DNA of 64,000 bases. Source: Rhynchospora pubera. Its lineage: Eukaryota > Streptophyta > Magnoliopsida > Poales > Cyperaceae. Every line of letters starts with the position of its first letter. Position 1 is the first letter of the stretch. A program made the position numbers and the translations under genes. Below the pieces are notes generated by a model, which was not told the DNA's origin, ran no database searches, and saw nothing but the letters and a program-made list of their open reading frames with translations. Positions 12,958 through 25,000 of the stretch are shown here, in pieces. Location: the NCBI GenBank assembly GCA_028095005.1, contig CM051461.1, positions 27,029,432 to 27,093,431 of the forward strand, written 5' to 3'.

Positions 12958-15364
12958 GTGTATTGCATTTGGGATCTAGGATTTGTGTCCAAAATAGAAG
13001 AGAGTAATAGTGGTACCATGGTTAAGCTTACATCTTCCAATTACTCCATTTGGAAGTCTCGTATGGAAGATTTGTTGTATTGCAAGGATGCATATGAACC
13101 CCTTTCGGGTACCAAACCCGCTAATACCACCGATGATATTTGGAAAGTGTCTAATAGGAAGACAATAGCCATAATTAGACAATGGGTTGATGATTCCGTC
13201 TATCACCATATCTCATCCGAAACCGATGCCAAGGTGTTGTGGGAAAAGCTTGAAAGCTTGTATGAGCGCAAGACCGCTCAAAATAAGGCCTTCTATATTA
13301 GAAAGTTGGTAAACATGAAATACCAAGAAGGTTCCTCGGTGTCGGATCATTTAAGTCGATTCCAAGATTGTGTGAACCGTTTATCTACCATGAAAATGGC
13401 GTTGGATGAGGAGTTGCAAGCATTGATTTTGTTGAGTTCCTTACCCGATAGTTGGGAGACTTTAGTGGTGTCATTCAGTAATTCGGCGCCCGATGGTGTT
13501 GTGACCCTAGCCATGGTTAAAGATAGCATGCTCAATGAGGAGTTGAGACGTAAGGAGTTAGGGATCACTAGTGAGTCTTTGGCTCTTGTCACCGAAAATC
13601 GTGGAAGGAGTACTCAAATGAATGCCCATGGTGATGATGATAGGGATAAGTCAAAGGGGAGGTCTAAGTCAAGAAAGGAAATTATATATTATTATTGCAA
13701 GAAGCCCGGCCACAAGAGAAGTGAATGCCGGAAGTTGAAAGCCAAGAATGATGGCTCCAATAGAGATCAATCTAGGGGAAGAAGAGAAGATGGTGAGAAA
13801 GAAAGTACCACCGCAATTGTTACAAATGATGAAGTATTCATAGCTTACGATGAGGGTTTTGTGAACCTTACTAGTCAAGATTCCACTTGGGTGGTTGATT
13901 CCGCCCCCTTATTCCATGTCACATCTAGACGTGACTTGTTCACTTCCTACAAGGAAGGTGATTTTGGTGTTGTTAGAATGGGGAATGATGGAGTTTGCAA
14001 AATCTTTGGCATTGGAGATGTTTGTATTGAGACTAGTTTAGGATGCAAGCTTACTCTCAAGAATGTTCGGTATGTGCCGGATATGAGGCTTCATTTAATT
14101 TCGATGGGTGCCCTTGATGATGAAGGGTATCAAAGTTGCTTCCTTGGTGGAAAATGGAAGTTGTTGAAGGGTCATTTGGTTGTTGCTCGAGGAACCAAAT
14201 CCGGTTCACTCTATGTTACTCAAGTGAAGGTGTGTGGTGAGGTGAATGCCGCCGAGTGTAACTCAACCGATTTGTGGCATTTGAGGTTAGGTCACATGAG
14301 TGAGAAGGGCATTGAGATTCTTTCTAAAAAGAAGTATGTGCCTATTGATGGTACTTCACTTACCTCATGCACACATTGTTTGTCGGGCAAACAATATCGT
14401 GTAGCCTTCAAGAAAAATCCAACAAGTAAGAGATCGGGTGTGCTTGATTTAGTTAACACCGATTTTTGTTCTATGGGAGATAGAATTCTTGGCAGTGCTC
14501 TTTACTTTGTCACTTTTGTGGATGATCATTCAAGAAAATTGTGGGCATTTTCTTTAAAGACGAAGGATCAAGTGTTGGAAGTGTTCAAGCAATGGGTTGT
14601 GGAGGTTGAAAGAGAGACCGGTCGGAAGTTGAGGTGCATCCGATCGGATAATGGAGGAGAATACCGTGGTCCATTTGAGTTGTTTTGCAAGTCCAATGGT
14701 ATTAAACTTGAGAAAACCGTGCCCAAAACTCCACAACAAAATGGTGTGGCCGAGAGGATAAATCGCACCATTTGTGAGAGAATTCGTTGCATGCTCTCTC
14801 ATTCCAAGCTTTCCAAAGGCTTTTGGGGTGAAGCTTTGAACACCGCGGTTCATTTGATCAACCGCTCTCTTTCGCATGCATTGGATGGTGACATATCCGA
14901 GAGGGTTTGGAAAGGTAAAGATCTTTCTTATGACCATCTAAAAGTGTTTGGTTGTAGGGTTTTTGTGCATATACCCAATGATGAAAGGTCAAACCTTGAT
15001 AGCAAGACTAAAGAGTGTGTTTTCTTGGGGTATGGAAATGGTGAGTTTGGATATAGGTTGTGGGATCCGATTGAAAAGAAGTTAGTGAGAAGTCGAGATG
15101 TGGTGTTCTTTGAACAAGAAACCATTGAAAATTTGAGCAACCTCGAAAAGACCAAAACCACTTCAAGTAGCCATGTTGACCTAACTTCTATTTCAAGCAA
15201 CAACCTAAGAACTGAAACCAATCACCCAAATTCTAACCAATCAACCGAAACCAATGTCTCACAAAATGTAGAGAATGATTCTCAAACCGAAACCTCTTCA
15301 AGTGATAATTCTCAAGTGCAAGAACTAAGGAGGTCAAGTCGAGAAAGACGGGCTAATACAAGGT
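12958..15364 (+). CDS. Copia gag-protease-integrase, 5' half of an interrupted polyprotein
   Basis: An open frame from 12958; the better start is the ATG at 13018, where the family's 'VKLTSSNYSIWKSRM' gag start lies. Order: gag of UBN2 type, a zinc knuckle, protease, then integrase with its HHCC zinc domain (HLRLGH...CTHC) and the catalytic D, D, E (TDFCSM, RSDNGGEY, QQNGVAERINR). Two key residues are lost: the knuckle's first cysteine is tyrosine (YYYCKKPGHKRSEC), and the protease DSG reads DSA (VVDSAPLFHVT). The frame is cut at 15364 by the gypsy insertion, and the 12 codons after that belong to the gypsy LTR. The frame resumes in register at 48965. Confidence 0.9.
15360..15364. repeat. Target-site duplication of the gypsy element (left copy)
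   Basis: AAGGT directly precedes the 5' LTR and recurs at 48965-48969 directly after the 3' LTR. The copia reading frame is in register across the two copies, which confirms the borders. Confidence 0.93.
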
Positions 15365-17917
15365 TGTTTGCCTCCAAATTCTGCTGCGCAAAACCCTGAA
15401 CAATTCTCTATTTTATCGCCAAAATCCAAAACCATATAATCAAAATCCCATCCACATAACCAATGACCCAACAAAATAGCCCTGATAATTGGTCATAATA
15501 CATGAAAGGAAAACACAGAAATTCTTAAAAAATGGACGGTAAATTAATTAATTACGAGGAATGCCATTATGCGCCTGTGATATCCTTATAATTAATTACT
15601 AGAGTCCTAAAAATAGAAAATTTGTGGCAACTAAGTTCTTCATATTTTTATGAGAAACCATGCTAAATTTCATGTCAAATCGACCTATGGAAGGGCACCA
15701 AACAATTTTTCTAAGAATAAAGCAGCTTAATTATCCTCAAAATTCAGTTAAATGGACAGCTCCATTTTGAAACGAATGGAGGTAAACCTCACGTAGATAG
15801 AGATAGTTCCGGATGGGCCCTTAAGAGAAACAATAAAATTCATGCTGGGCCAAGGTTGAGGCCCATTTGAGTTATGCACTGGCCCGGTTCGACTAATAAA
15901 AATCCCATCAATCCGACGGCCATGATAAATTCCCATAATATTATCCAGAATCAACGGACCGATCGCAACCTAAATCTGAAAGTTTAGGTGCAATCTTCTG
16001 ATTGGTCGAAACAGTGGGTCCCACAAGCATCGTTAAAAAAAAAAGAGGAAAAGGAAGGGTGGAACAGTACAGTCTGACAAAGGGGTTTCGCACGCCGACT
16101 CGAGGAGGAGCTTCGCCGTTTTACACCGCCTCAAACCCAATTGACCTCGCCTCTGCACTGGTGGCGCCTTTGCGATTCCGATGATATCCAACTCGGCGAC
16201 GAAAATAGAAAGAATTAGCGGGGAGCGAGATGGCTATCTGAAAAGAAATTCATGCAATTGGGTTTGAGAAAGCACAGAATTAAACTGCTAAACAACTAGG
16301 GAATATCAGGGACGCATACATGGTATGCTCGGTAAGTTAATTAGGGAGTGAGAATTGTACATCAACGAACCTGCTACTTCAGTAAGAGAACGCAATGGTA
16401 GGAGTTGTATGTGTGAAAATCAGGCGAAGTTAGTAAGCAAATGATGAGACTAGCTGCCTCAAAAGATCAGCAGGGGACTCGAGAGGAGTTGCAACATGTC
16501 AGAAAGCCTTAATTTTACTAAAGAGAAGAAAGGAAACCATCAGCCATGGCGCCGAAACAAGTACCGATGGAGTGAGAAAGGATAAAAACGAGGGGTGCTG
16601 AGTCACTGCCAATAGTCGTTTCTTTTCCCTTCCAATTGATGCAAATTCACATAAAAAGGGGTATAGGGAGTGCAACCACCTTATACTCATATGGAATTGG
16701 ACATCTCCAGTGTAAGAATGAAGAAGGAAAAGGAGAATTGAGCCAAATGGAGAATGTTACCCTCCTTTCCTATAACCTACGACCTGGAAAGAAAGGGACT
16801 AGCTCTGCAATAGTCCTTGGCGCCAGAAAGTGTAACAGTAAGAGGTGAGCTCACCACTCCAATCGGGACCGTTGGATTTAAGAAGAAATTTAAACAAAGG
16901 CTGAAAAAGTCCCCCACGCTTTAATCACAACAGTACGACCATCATTTCACCTATGAAATACAAAAGGGGGTATACCTGACAAAGAAAAAGCAATACATCT
17001 CACCGTGTATTTACATCTCAGATAAGGTTGAGAAGAGAAGGGACGGTTTGAGATCGAATTATCATTACTCCTCAGTAGATATAGGATATAAGTGCATCAT
17101 ATTGCACCTGGAGAACAAGTGAGTCATGTGCAATCTCTTTCGACCTAGGGCAAATCAGTCATTAAAGAAAGAACAAAAAATGGGATAGGCAGTAAGGAAA
17201 CTTGAGAAGCATATGTATACCCATATTGCCCCTGTAGTACCTCATATGATAATTGCAAAAGAATGGGATTTAAAAAAAAAAAAACCAAATGAGAAATGTA
17301 ATAGGCCAGTGAAAACACCATCAATCCTCTAAAACAAATTGAAGTGAAAAGCTTAAAACAGTGGTAAAAGAAAAAAAAAGAAATTAAAATCGGAGGAAAT
17401 GAAGCAAAAAATTCCAAGTATGAAAAAAGGACTAAATTCAAAGAATACCAAGGACAGTCACAAAAAGGGCCCAGCTGGAAGTGACCTCCCCCAGTATATG
17501 CAACAAGGAAAGGCACACCAGAATAGAAAAGAAGAAATGGAGAAAATGAATAGCATGCTGATGGTACACCAGACCTATGTCTCTAGGGGCAACAGCTATA
17601 TCCTAAAAAAGATGCTTCATCTATGCAAATCACAGCCACCCATGGCCTATGAACCATTGGATGAGAGACAGCACATCACTTGGCGCCAAAGCCAGTGTGG
17701 CTCCTCCCCCAAGCACATCACAGGGAGCAAAATTACTGATGCCAAGTGGCATATTGTCATTGGTTGGTAAGAAAAAGTAAGAAGAACAGGAGTGAAATTG
17801 GAATTATAGAAGTATGGCGGCAAACCCCACCTCATATCCTGCCCATTCATCATGAGATCAAGGAAAGAGAGGTTGCCATGTGTCAAGGAGATGAGGCCAA
17901 ACCCTAAGGGTTCTGGC

Positions 17918-17925
17918 TATAAAAG
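17918..17925 (+). promoter_or_regulatory. Probable TATA box of the gypsy LTR promoter
   Basis: TATAAAAG sits in 'ggctataaaagaagacc'. It is the best plant-type TATA box I found in the LTR on the sense strand. It would place the RNA start near 17950 and give a leader of about 4 kb before the gag ATG. The identical copy in the 3' LTR is at 44969-44976. Confidence 0.6.
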
Positions 17926-18239
17926 AAGACCAAGATCAAAGAAGAAAAAAAAAAAAATTGGTTTTCATTTTTCAAGCTGAAACTCTGTTGCTTTTTTTTA
18001 GCCACTTTCTCTGTAATCAAATCCTGAGAGCAAATAATAGTTATTTCAAAGAAGGTAGAAGTTCCACTGTTCCAAGTCTAATACTAAAATTCAATTTCTG
18101 AAAGTTTTTCTTTCTCTTGATCTTTACTCTCAACTCGTTCCTTTTTCTTTCTTTGTTTCTTTCACAATTAATTGAAGCTAAGTGTGGGACATATGAGAGT
18201 CATCATGTAGATCATCTGTTAACTGTCTTGGGGCTCAAA

Positions 18240-18402
18240 GACATAGGTGAGGGGTGCTTGCCAGAGAGCGCACACTCATCTATGTCAATGGGTCACTCAA
18301 TATCCCAAAAGTGCTAAATCAAATAAAATAATAGCAAAGTCCTGTGGTGGAGCATGGCTTCATGCATGAGGGGTGCTTGCCTGAGAGCGCACACTCATGC
18401 AT
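18240..18402 (+). ncRNA. Pair of related hairpins in the LTR leader (structured RNA candidate)
   Basis: Hairpin 1 (18240-18286) has a 12-bp stem, GACATAGGTGAG with CTCATCTATGTC, and a 23-nt loop. Hairpin 2 (18362-18402) has a 9-bp stem, ATGCATGAG with CTCATGCAT, and the same 23-nt loop with one change. The loop starts GGGTGCTTGCC and ends GAGCGCACA. The outer stem arms differ in sequence between copies, yet both pair. That is what selection on RNA structure would leave. The loop can itself form a short GUGC/GCAC helix. The same pair is in the 3' LTR (45291-45337 and 45413-45453). Its function is unknown. Confidence 0.55.
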
Positions 18403-20552
18403 TTAGTTATGTTTCAACATTAATAATTGTGGTACCAAGTGTTACACATAAAAATGGAAACCGAATGTATCTAAAATCAAAAAAAAATGTGGCAAAGTAA
18501 GGGACCAGGGGGGTATTTGTAAAAGAAATTTGAGTTCAGGGCTAAAAGGGTCTTAACATCTAGCAATTAGGGTCTACTTTGCTAAAAGTATGTTTTACCA
18601 GGTTTGTCCCAATAAAAAATGGCTCGAGATATGTAGTTATACCCAAAGGATGCCCGTCTGAGAATATGTACTTGGGGATAGTAATATGTCTGGGGCCACA
18701 GCTATTTTTGAAAGATAATTAATAGCAACAATATAAGTTGAATTTAAAAAAAAAAGGGGAGTGATGCATAATAATATAAATACCAGGGATTGAATCGGAA
18801 ATATTAAAAAAAAAAGGGGGATAATATAATATACATAATGGTGAAGTGCCTATTTACAAAAAAAAAACAAACAGATATGTTAGTAAGAAGTGATGTCTTT
18901 AAGAATTAGATTAATCTTCCAAAAAATATATAATAAAAAGAAAATAAAAATAATAAGAAGGAGGTGATAACATCCATTTTGTGTTTAGTCACAAAAAACG
19001 CACTAAATTAGAGGGTTTAATACTTCTGGCAAAACACATAACGATATGGTGAGTATATATTAAAAATATAATAAAAAAAAAGAAAAGAGACAGCAAGGTC
19101 GGTAAGTTATGAAGTCTATCCAAGCTGTCATACTTCTTTCATTATCAGAAAAACTATGTAGGCTTGCCTCTTTTGAGTCAAGGTGAGTTTAAATCACCTA
19201 GCATTAATAACTGTTCGAATTTGTCTTGCTTTAAAATTAAACATGCAAAAGGACTTAAAGGAAATCAAAAGAAACTAGTAAGCATGCGAAACCATGTTCA
19301 CACACGAGAGGAAAGGAAAGTAGATTAAACCCAGCATGAAAAGTTAACTATATGTGAATATGGTAAATTGAAAATGTCTTGCAAAATAAAGAAGTATTAG
19401 GGGTAAAAAAAAAATATAAATAAAAAAAAAAGATGATCTAACAGATGGTTGCAGGATAACAAGGACTTAGCAATCACCAGTCCAAACTTTATTTCAATTA
19501 CCTAAATCGACGGATGATACACTCTTAATCTGAAGTTCCGAGTCATATACATGAACATATGATCAGCAAAAGTGAAATTAAATGTCCAGTACTCTAATAC
19601 TAGCTATTTTGATTGATGTAATAAACGGAAATGTGTAAAGGGAATGGCAAATTATATTGAACCTTCTGTTACTAACTTGTCAGACCGAAGAAAAGCCAAA
19701 ACATGATACCTCAAAATTAGAAAGAACAATGCAAAATTGAACATGCAGGTAACTTCAGGATGCTCATGAGGTGCCCTACGGTACCTTCAGTAAGACCATC
19801 CACCACCGGCTACTGTCGGTCAGTTGCTCCTCAACACTGCCAAAGACCCAAATCAAAACTGAAGTCAGAGCCCCTTGAATCGACCAGTACAACTTTAATG
19901 AACGCTTGGGATGACCTCATGGAACCTTTACGACGCTTTTTAACCCGGTCGCAGGTGCCGTGGCTGCCGGAATTTGCTGCTGGCATCGCCAGTGGAGGCG
20001 TCCAGTCGACGGAAAGGTGTTGGAAATTAAAAAGATGGAGGGAGCCGAGTACGAGCGTCGTGTGGGCTCGGTGTATGCAAACAGAAGTGCCATCATATAG
20101 ACTCCATGAACCAAACTCGACCCTAAGTCTGACCCATTTGGTGCACAGACGTTGATATAAACCAATCGGTTTGATTAAACCCCGACTCCCAGCACTCCCC
20201 TTGATCTTCTGTGGCGCCCAGTCTGTAGCGAGCCTCTGACGACCAAGCAGCAAAACAGCACGGCCACATCCAATCAGGAAATTCTGCGATGGGAAAAATT
20301 TCAAAAGTGCATTAAAAATAGTTAAATTATCAGAAAAATTCTCATAAAATATCAAAATGTCAAGAAAAATGCGAGGAATATTTTCATACATTATTTCATG
20401 CCAATACACCAAAACACAAAATGTTTTAATTAAAAAGTCTAAAAAAAAAATGAATGATTAAAGTGATAAATAATAAATTCTCATGACCAAGTCAAAAAAA
20501 AATTAAAAGATAATCGGACAAAAATTAGTTGAATGTTTCATACTTTGAACAG

Positions 20553-20672
20553 ATTATGTTCTGGACAGCAGGTATGTTTGAACATTTTATATTCTGGACA
20601 GCAGGTATGTTTGAACATTTTATGTTCTGGACAGCAGATACATCTGACATTCCTTGTTCTGAACAACAGGCA
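20553..20672 (+). repeat. 33-bp tandem repeat in the LTR
   Basis: Three consecutive 33-bp units start at 20553/20554, 20587 and 20620, followed by a partial fourth. The core is 'gttctggacagcaggtatg'. The first two are almost identical and the later ones diverge. In one frame the unit is 11 codons, but that frame has no other support as a gene. Confidence 0.8.
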
Positions 20673-20804
20673 CAGTCAAGCATTAAAATTTGCAAACAAA
20701 ATTGAAATCACCGAGAAGGTCAAAGATAAGTTTAAAAGTACAAATTTAAAAGTCTAAACTCAAAAGTCCAAAGTCCTAAAGTGAAAATTAAAAGTCCAAA
20801 CCTG

Positions 20805-20935
20805 AAACTGACACAAAGTCTAAAAGTGACACAAAGTCAAAAATGACACAAAGTCAAAGTGACACAAAGTCAAAATGGCACAAAGCCTAAAAGTGACCCA
20901 AAAGACACAAAGTCTACAGTGACATAAAGTCTTAA
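20805..20935 (+). repeat. Run of GACACAAAGTC words in the LTR
   Basis: At least six variants of 'gtgacacaaagtc' follow each other at 14-22 bp spacing. It is a low-complexity, expansion-prone tract without a visible gene. The 3' LTR has the same tract with no change in copy number that I could see. Confidence 0.75.
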
Positions 20936-21017
20936 AAGTCAAAAGTTCGTCCCTTCAAGACTGCACCGCGTTTCGCCCTGAAGGAGACACCCTCCCGATG
21001 TTCAGATTGAGAAAAAG

Positions 21018-21380
21018 GAAAAGTCAACCCTGAACTATCACCGAAGTTCCTGTCAAGAGAAGGCATAGCGCATCTGTACTCGCGACTTGAACGAAAATCC
21101 CAAAAATCCCTGAGTTCCCCAAAACGATTGAGAACTGACCTAGAATACCCTATTTTCTAGCGTTGAACTCAAATCTAACGGTCTGTTTCTACAAGTTCAC
21201 AGCACGTTTGGCCAGAAGCAGACTGAAACCTGATGCTCAGATGACCAGAAGAAAAGTCAATCAGTGGCTATCACCCAAGTTCCTGTCAAGATAAGGCACA
21301 GCACATCTGTACTCGCGACTCGAACGAAACCCAAAAAATCTCTAAGCCCCCAAACGATTGAGGATTGATCTAAGATACCA
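21018..21380 (+). repeat. Diverged ~130-bp direct duplication near the LTR 3' end
   Basis: The block starting near 21018 ('aaaagtcaaccctgaactat') recurs near 21253 ('aaaagtcaatcagtggctat'). Both continue with 'agttcctgtcaagaga', 'catctgtactcgcgact' and 'aaacgattgag'. The copies differ at many positions, so the duplication is older than this insertion. Confidence 0.75.
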
Positions 21381-21915
21381 AATTTCCTAGTATCAAACTC
21401 AAAAATCTCTGCGACAGCACTGAGCCTGATCCAGTAAAGTAAAAACAACCTAAATATCTTAAAATGTGAAACTAAAGAATTAAACCACATCATTCATATT
21501 TGCATAGCCCTGTTAAAATGGCTGCCTTTCTGCATTGTTTTCTTTTACCCTGAAATTCCCTATCAAGATACAAGACACAATCCGACACAATCCTTTTTTT
21601 TATTGAAATGGACTTCAGCCGCTTACGACATTTAAACTTCGATTATCCCGATCTAGAGGTGCTCTTAGCTCAGCTCGTGACTGAGTCCGGAGGTAATTAA
21701 CAGTAGGGGCTTGCGCCTACTGGAAAAAAAGGACCTACGACAAACAATCAACTCTCGAGGTACTTAGAACCGCATTAGTGCCCTTCGCTCGTTTGGAATG
21801 GGCAGTAACGACGGGTCTCAAGATGCTCGAGGGGTATCTGATCCGCATTTTCTTCGCCCCATAGAGGACTACCTGATCTTCCGTGGTCGGACTGAAAAAA
21901 GTGCGAGACAGGTTC

Positions 21916-21933
21916 TGGCACGCCCGGTGGGAC
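21916..21933 (+). promoter_or_regulatory. Primer binding site of the gypsy element
   Basis: TGGCACGCCCGGTGGGAC begins five bases after the 5' LTR. The leading TGG (complement of CCA) and the position make it the primer site. I cannot assign the tRNA with confidence. Thirteen bases of this region (21922-21934) have an exact complement downstream of pol at 35652-35664. Confidence 0.75.
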
Positions 21934-22031
21934 ATTTTTCTCCTCTCATCAGGGAATAATCAAAGTTTAAATGTATAGGTGGAATTAAGTCCATAATATT
22001 CAAAAAAAATATACTAATGATTGACTCTGAG

Positions 22032-22046
22032 TTCTCTCCATTGCAG
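22032..22046 (+). promoter_or_regulatory. Candidate 3' splice site just before the gag ATG
   Basis: The pyrimidine-rich tract 'ttctctccattgcag' ends in CAG five bases before the ATG at 22052. It fits a leader intron that would remove upstream ATGs of the long LTR leader. A good matching donor is GGAG|GTAATT near 21693, still inside the LTR. Confidence 0.45.
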
Positions 22047-22051
22047 GAATC

Positions 22052-25000
22052 ATGTTTACCTGGAGTCAAATCGTGAAGGGCGAGCGTCTTCGCCACATGA
22101 AGACAGCAGCAACCGGGACTCTCTATGTGCCCGTCCAAGCTGTCGTGCAAATCTCTCCTGTGATGCTTGCTGGTGAAGCATCGGGGAAAGTCTCTGAAAA
22201 GCCTGCCCTTAACACCAAAAAGGGTCGGGCGTCAAACACCCACATCAAGGGGGCGACAGCCCCGAAACTCAAAAAGGAAAAGAGGACTAGGATCTCGAGG
22301 GCCCAAGCTCTCCACCTGGTCCAGCAACCTGATACCATCACTGATCTATCCCTCAGCAACACCTTCGCCCCCCTACATGTGCTCAAAAAGGGAGGCGAGG
22401 CGATGCGCCTCAGAGAGGATTGGGAGCTCCCTATGTATGCCCCCGTCTCGGAAACAAAGAAAGTGACCCACCCAAAACACCAGGCAGTGGAGGCCATTCA
22501 TGCGGCCTTCAAGATTGTCAAAAGATCCCGCAAGTCCCGCAGGATTGTCACCGCGATCCCTGCCAACCCCAACAAGCCGTCCATCAAGGACAGGCTTAAG
22601 TTCCCGGCGCACCAGAGGCTCCGCTTTCCTTATCGCGAAGACAACCGAGAGGGAGACGCGGACTATAGTGCGTCAGAAAAAAGGACTGTGGCCCACCCGC
22701 CTTCAGTCTTCGACCGGCTTACCTTTCCATCACTCCAACCCAATGCCCGCTCAATGAAGGCCAAAGGAAAAGTGAAGAAGGTCTGGAAGCCCAAGCAACC
22801 GGAACCCATCCCCGCTCCCAAGCAAAATACAGGGGGCACCAAGCGATGGGTGCCAAAAGAAAAAGATACCTCTCTGGCTGGCCAGGTGGCGAGTCAGATG
22901 ATGAAAAACAAAACCAGAAAGAAATATGTGATGAGGAAGAGACGGAATGCTGATTCTGTCTCGGTATATCATGTGTCAGTTGATAGTAATAATGATGACA
23001 ATGAGGAAACGGCGGAAGTCCGTATGGTTGGGACAGGTTCCCAGGAACCGCCTCATTCTGAAAGCATCCCCGTGGAAACACGAGGACAGAAAGGAAAAGC
23101 TTCGGCATCCAAACCTCCCAAACGGGTAGGGCGGCCCAGGAACCGCAGCCCGGTAGTGGAGGAAATTGTCCAACAAACCACTGATAACATCGTAAGCGAT
23201 GAAGAAGATCCAAATCCGGACCGTGGAAGTTCGTCCGAAGATGTTGATGAGAAAATTGAAATCCTCGAGGAAATATCTGATGAGATGGCCCAGCTTCGCA
23301 AGGAGCTGGAAGAGAAAACCAAGCAACTTGAGCAACTCCAAGCGGAGAATGCTCGGGTAACCGCGGCATGCGCGGAAGTCCAGAAACACATAGCCAAAAA
23401 GGAGGCACGCCCAAGCTATGCTGTTTCAAACAACGATGTACCAAAATCAACCGAAACCCAAGGAATGGCTTCTAAGCCAAAATCCAAAAACAAAAAGAAA
23501 ACCAAGAAATCCCACTCTAAAGTAGTGCGGGAAAAGGATAGCAGCTCTAGTGAAACCTCTGAAGAAGAGTTGCTTGAAAGAAAGGAAACTAATGTCATTG
23601 ACCCTGAGGCCATAATGGAGAAAATGCAAAGGGCCATGGATCAGAAACTGCAATCTCTAGGGATTGGGGGCACTCAACTGCCCGTCAATTTCACAGGCCG
23701 GCCTTACCCCGCAAGGTTTGACCAGCTGGATTACCCGAAGGGCCATATAGTGCCGAAATTCAAGGTGTTCGATGGGGTCGGAAACAAAATCACCCCGAGT
23801 CAACATCTGTCACACTTCATAACCTCCTGTGGAAACACCGCCCGAAGGGAGGAATGGCTGTTAAGGCAATTCTCACAAAGTCTGTCTGGAGTAGCGTTCG
23901 ACTGGTATGCTTCTCTCGAGGCAGATAGCATCAAAAGCTGGAAAGAAATGGCAAATGCCTTTTGCGCAAGGTTCAGGACGACCCCGCATCGGGTCTCCGT
24001 CACTAATCTAGTCAATGCCAGACAAAAACAAGGCGAGTCTGTCTCCGACTATGTGTCAAGGTGGGAAACCATGTACACAGGATGCCAGTCCAACATAAGT
24101 GAATCTGAGGCGGTGCGCATGCTCCTGAACAGCATCCATGCACCGATGAAAGTATGGATGGTGGGACACAATGTCACCACCTTTGAACATTTGGTAGCCA
24201 TGGTTGCTCGGTATGAGGAAGTGGAGCCTGAAATGAACCAGCTGTACCATTCCGCTAAGGAAAAAGACAAAGAAAAGGGAAAGAAGCTGGAAATCAAAAC
24301 AACAAAGGCAGTTAAAGCCGTCACTAACCAGGCTGAAGGCACTGGTAATGCCCAATGGGGAAAGAATGGCGAGACGAAGGATGGAAATCCACAGTCCAGG
24401 GCTCAAAGGCCAACACTCAGGGAGCTGAAAAGCAAACCTTACTCATTCAAAAAGGAGAAAACTCTGAAGCTGTTCAAACAAGCCATGGAGGTTCTCGAGG
24501 TTCGATTGCCCCAATGCAAAAGGCCCGAAGAAGAAGACAAAGTAAACCACCCTAATTACTGTGTGTATCACAGAGTTTTGGGTCATAACATAGAGGATTG
24601 CTATGTCTTTAAGGATTGGCTCGAACAGAAAATCCAAGAAGGAGCAATCTCCCTCCATGATGACGCTAGGCAGGAACCGGCTCCTCATGCCATCTCAAAC
24701 GGAGCCCCAAGTGCCAGCTCTCGTCGTGTTTCGGTCACTACTGACGGAAAGCCGCCCACGACATGGAGCGTATATTTGAACAAAAACACCAGGAAGAAGT
24801 TGAGAGCCTTGCAGGCCGAACCTCAACTCAAATGGAAAAGCCCTATCATGCCAGTGGTCCCGAAGAGACTCAAACCAATGAAAACACAACCGAAACCAAT
24901 GACCCGTAACGCAACAACGGGTAATGTGAGATCTAGACAGGCGTTCTGGAGGAAAACCTCTCCCGAAACCATTGAAGATCCCTATGTCCAAGAAAAACCA

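Larger units (their letters stand above)
15365..21910 (+). repeat. 5' LTR of the gypsy element (6546 bp)
   Basis: It is an unusually long LTR that matches 42416-48964 with a constant offset of 27051, which drifts to 27054 through homopolymer length changes. A TATA box at 17918 suggests about 2.6 kb of U3 and 3.9 kb of R plus U5. Inside are two related hairpins (18240-18402), a 33-bp tandem repeat (20553-20672), a run of GACACAAAGTC words (20805-20935) and a diverged ~130-bp duplication (21018-21380). The segment 19750-20280 is clearly richer in GC and may be captured sequence. Open frames here are short and look like chance frames. Confidence 0.95.

Noticed and set aside
18240..18402. Thiamine pyrophosphate riboswitch
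   Set aside because: Only words resembling GGGGUGC and CUGAGAG are present. The second conserved half (the GAACCUGAU and GGAUAAUGCC-like segments) is not found downstream of either hairpin.
19831..20412. 193-codon minus-strand frame in the LTR (and its copy at 46885-47466) as a gene
   Set aside because: It is open mainly through base composition, matches no family and has no promoter or splice signal I can see. Kept only as a possible captured fragment.
20553..20935. CRISPR-like array
   Set aside because: The repeats are contiguous or imperfect with no unique spacers of even length, and the DNA is plant nuclear. They are ordinary tandem repeats.
21916..21933. Naming the primer tRNA of the gypsy element
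   Set aside because: The site clearly fits a tRNA 3' end, but I could not match it to a specific plant tRNA without a search.
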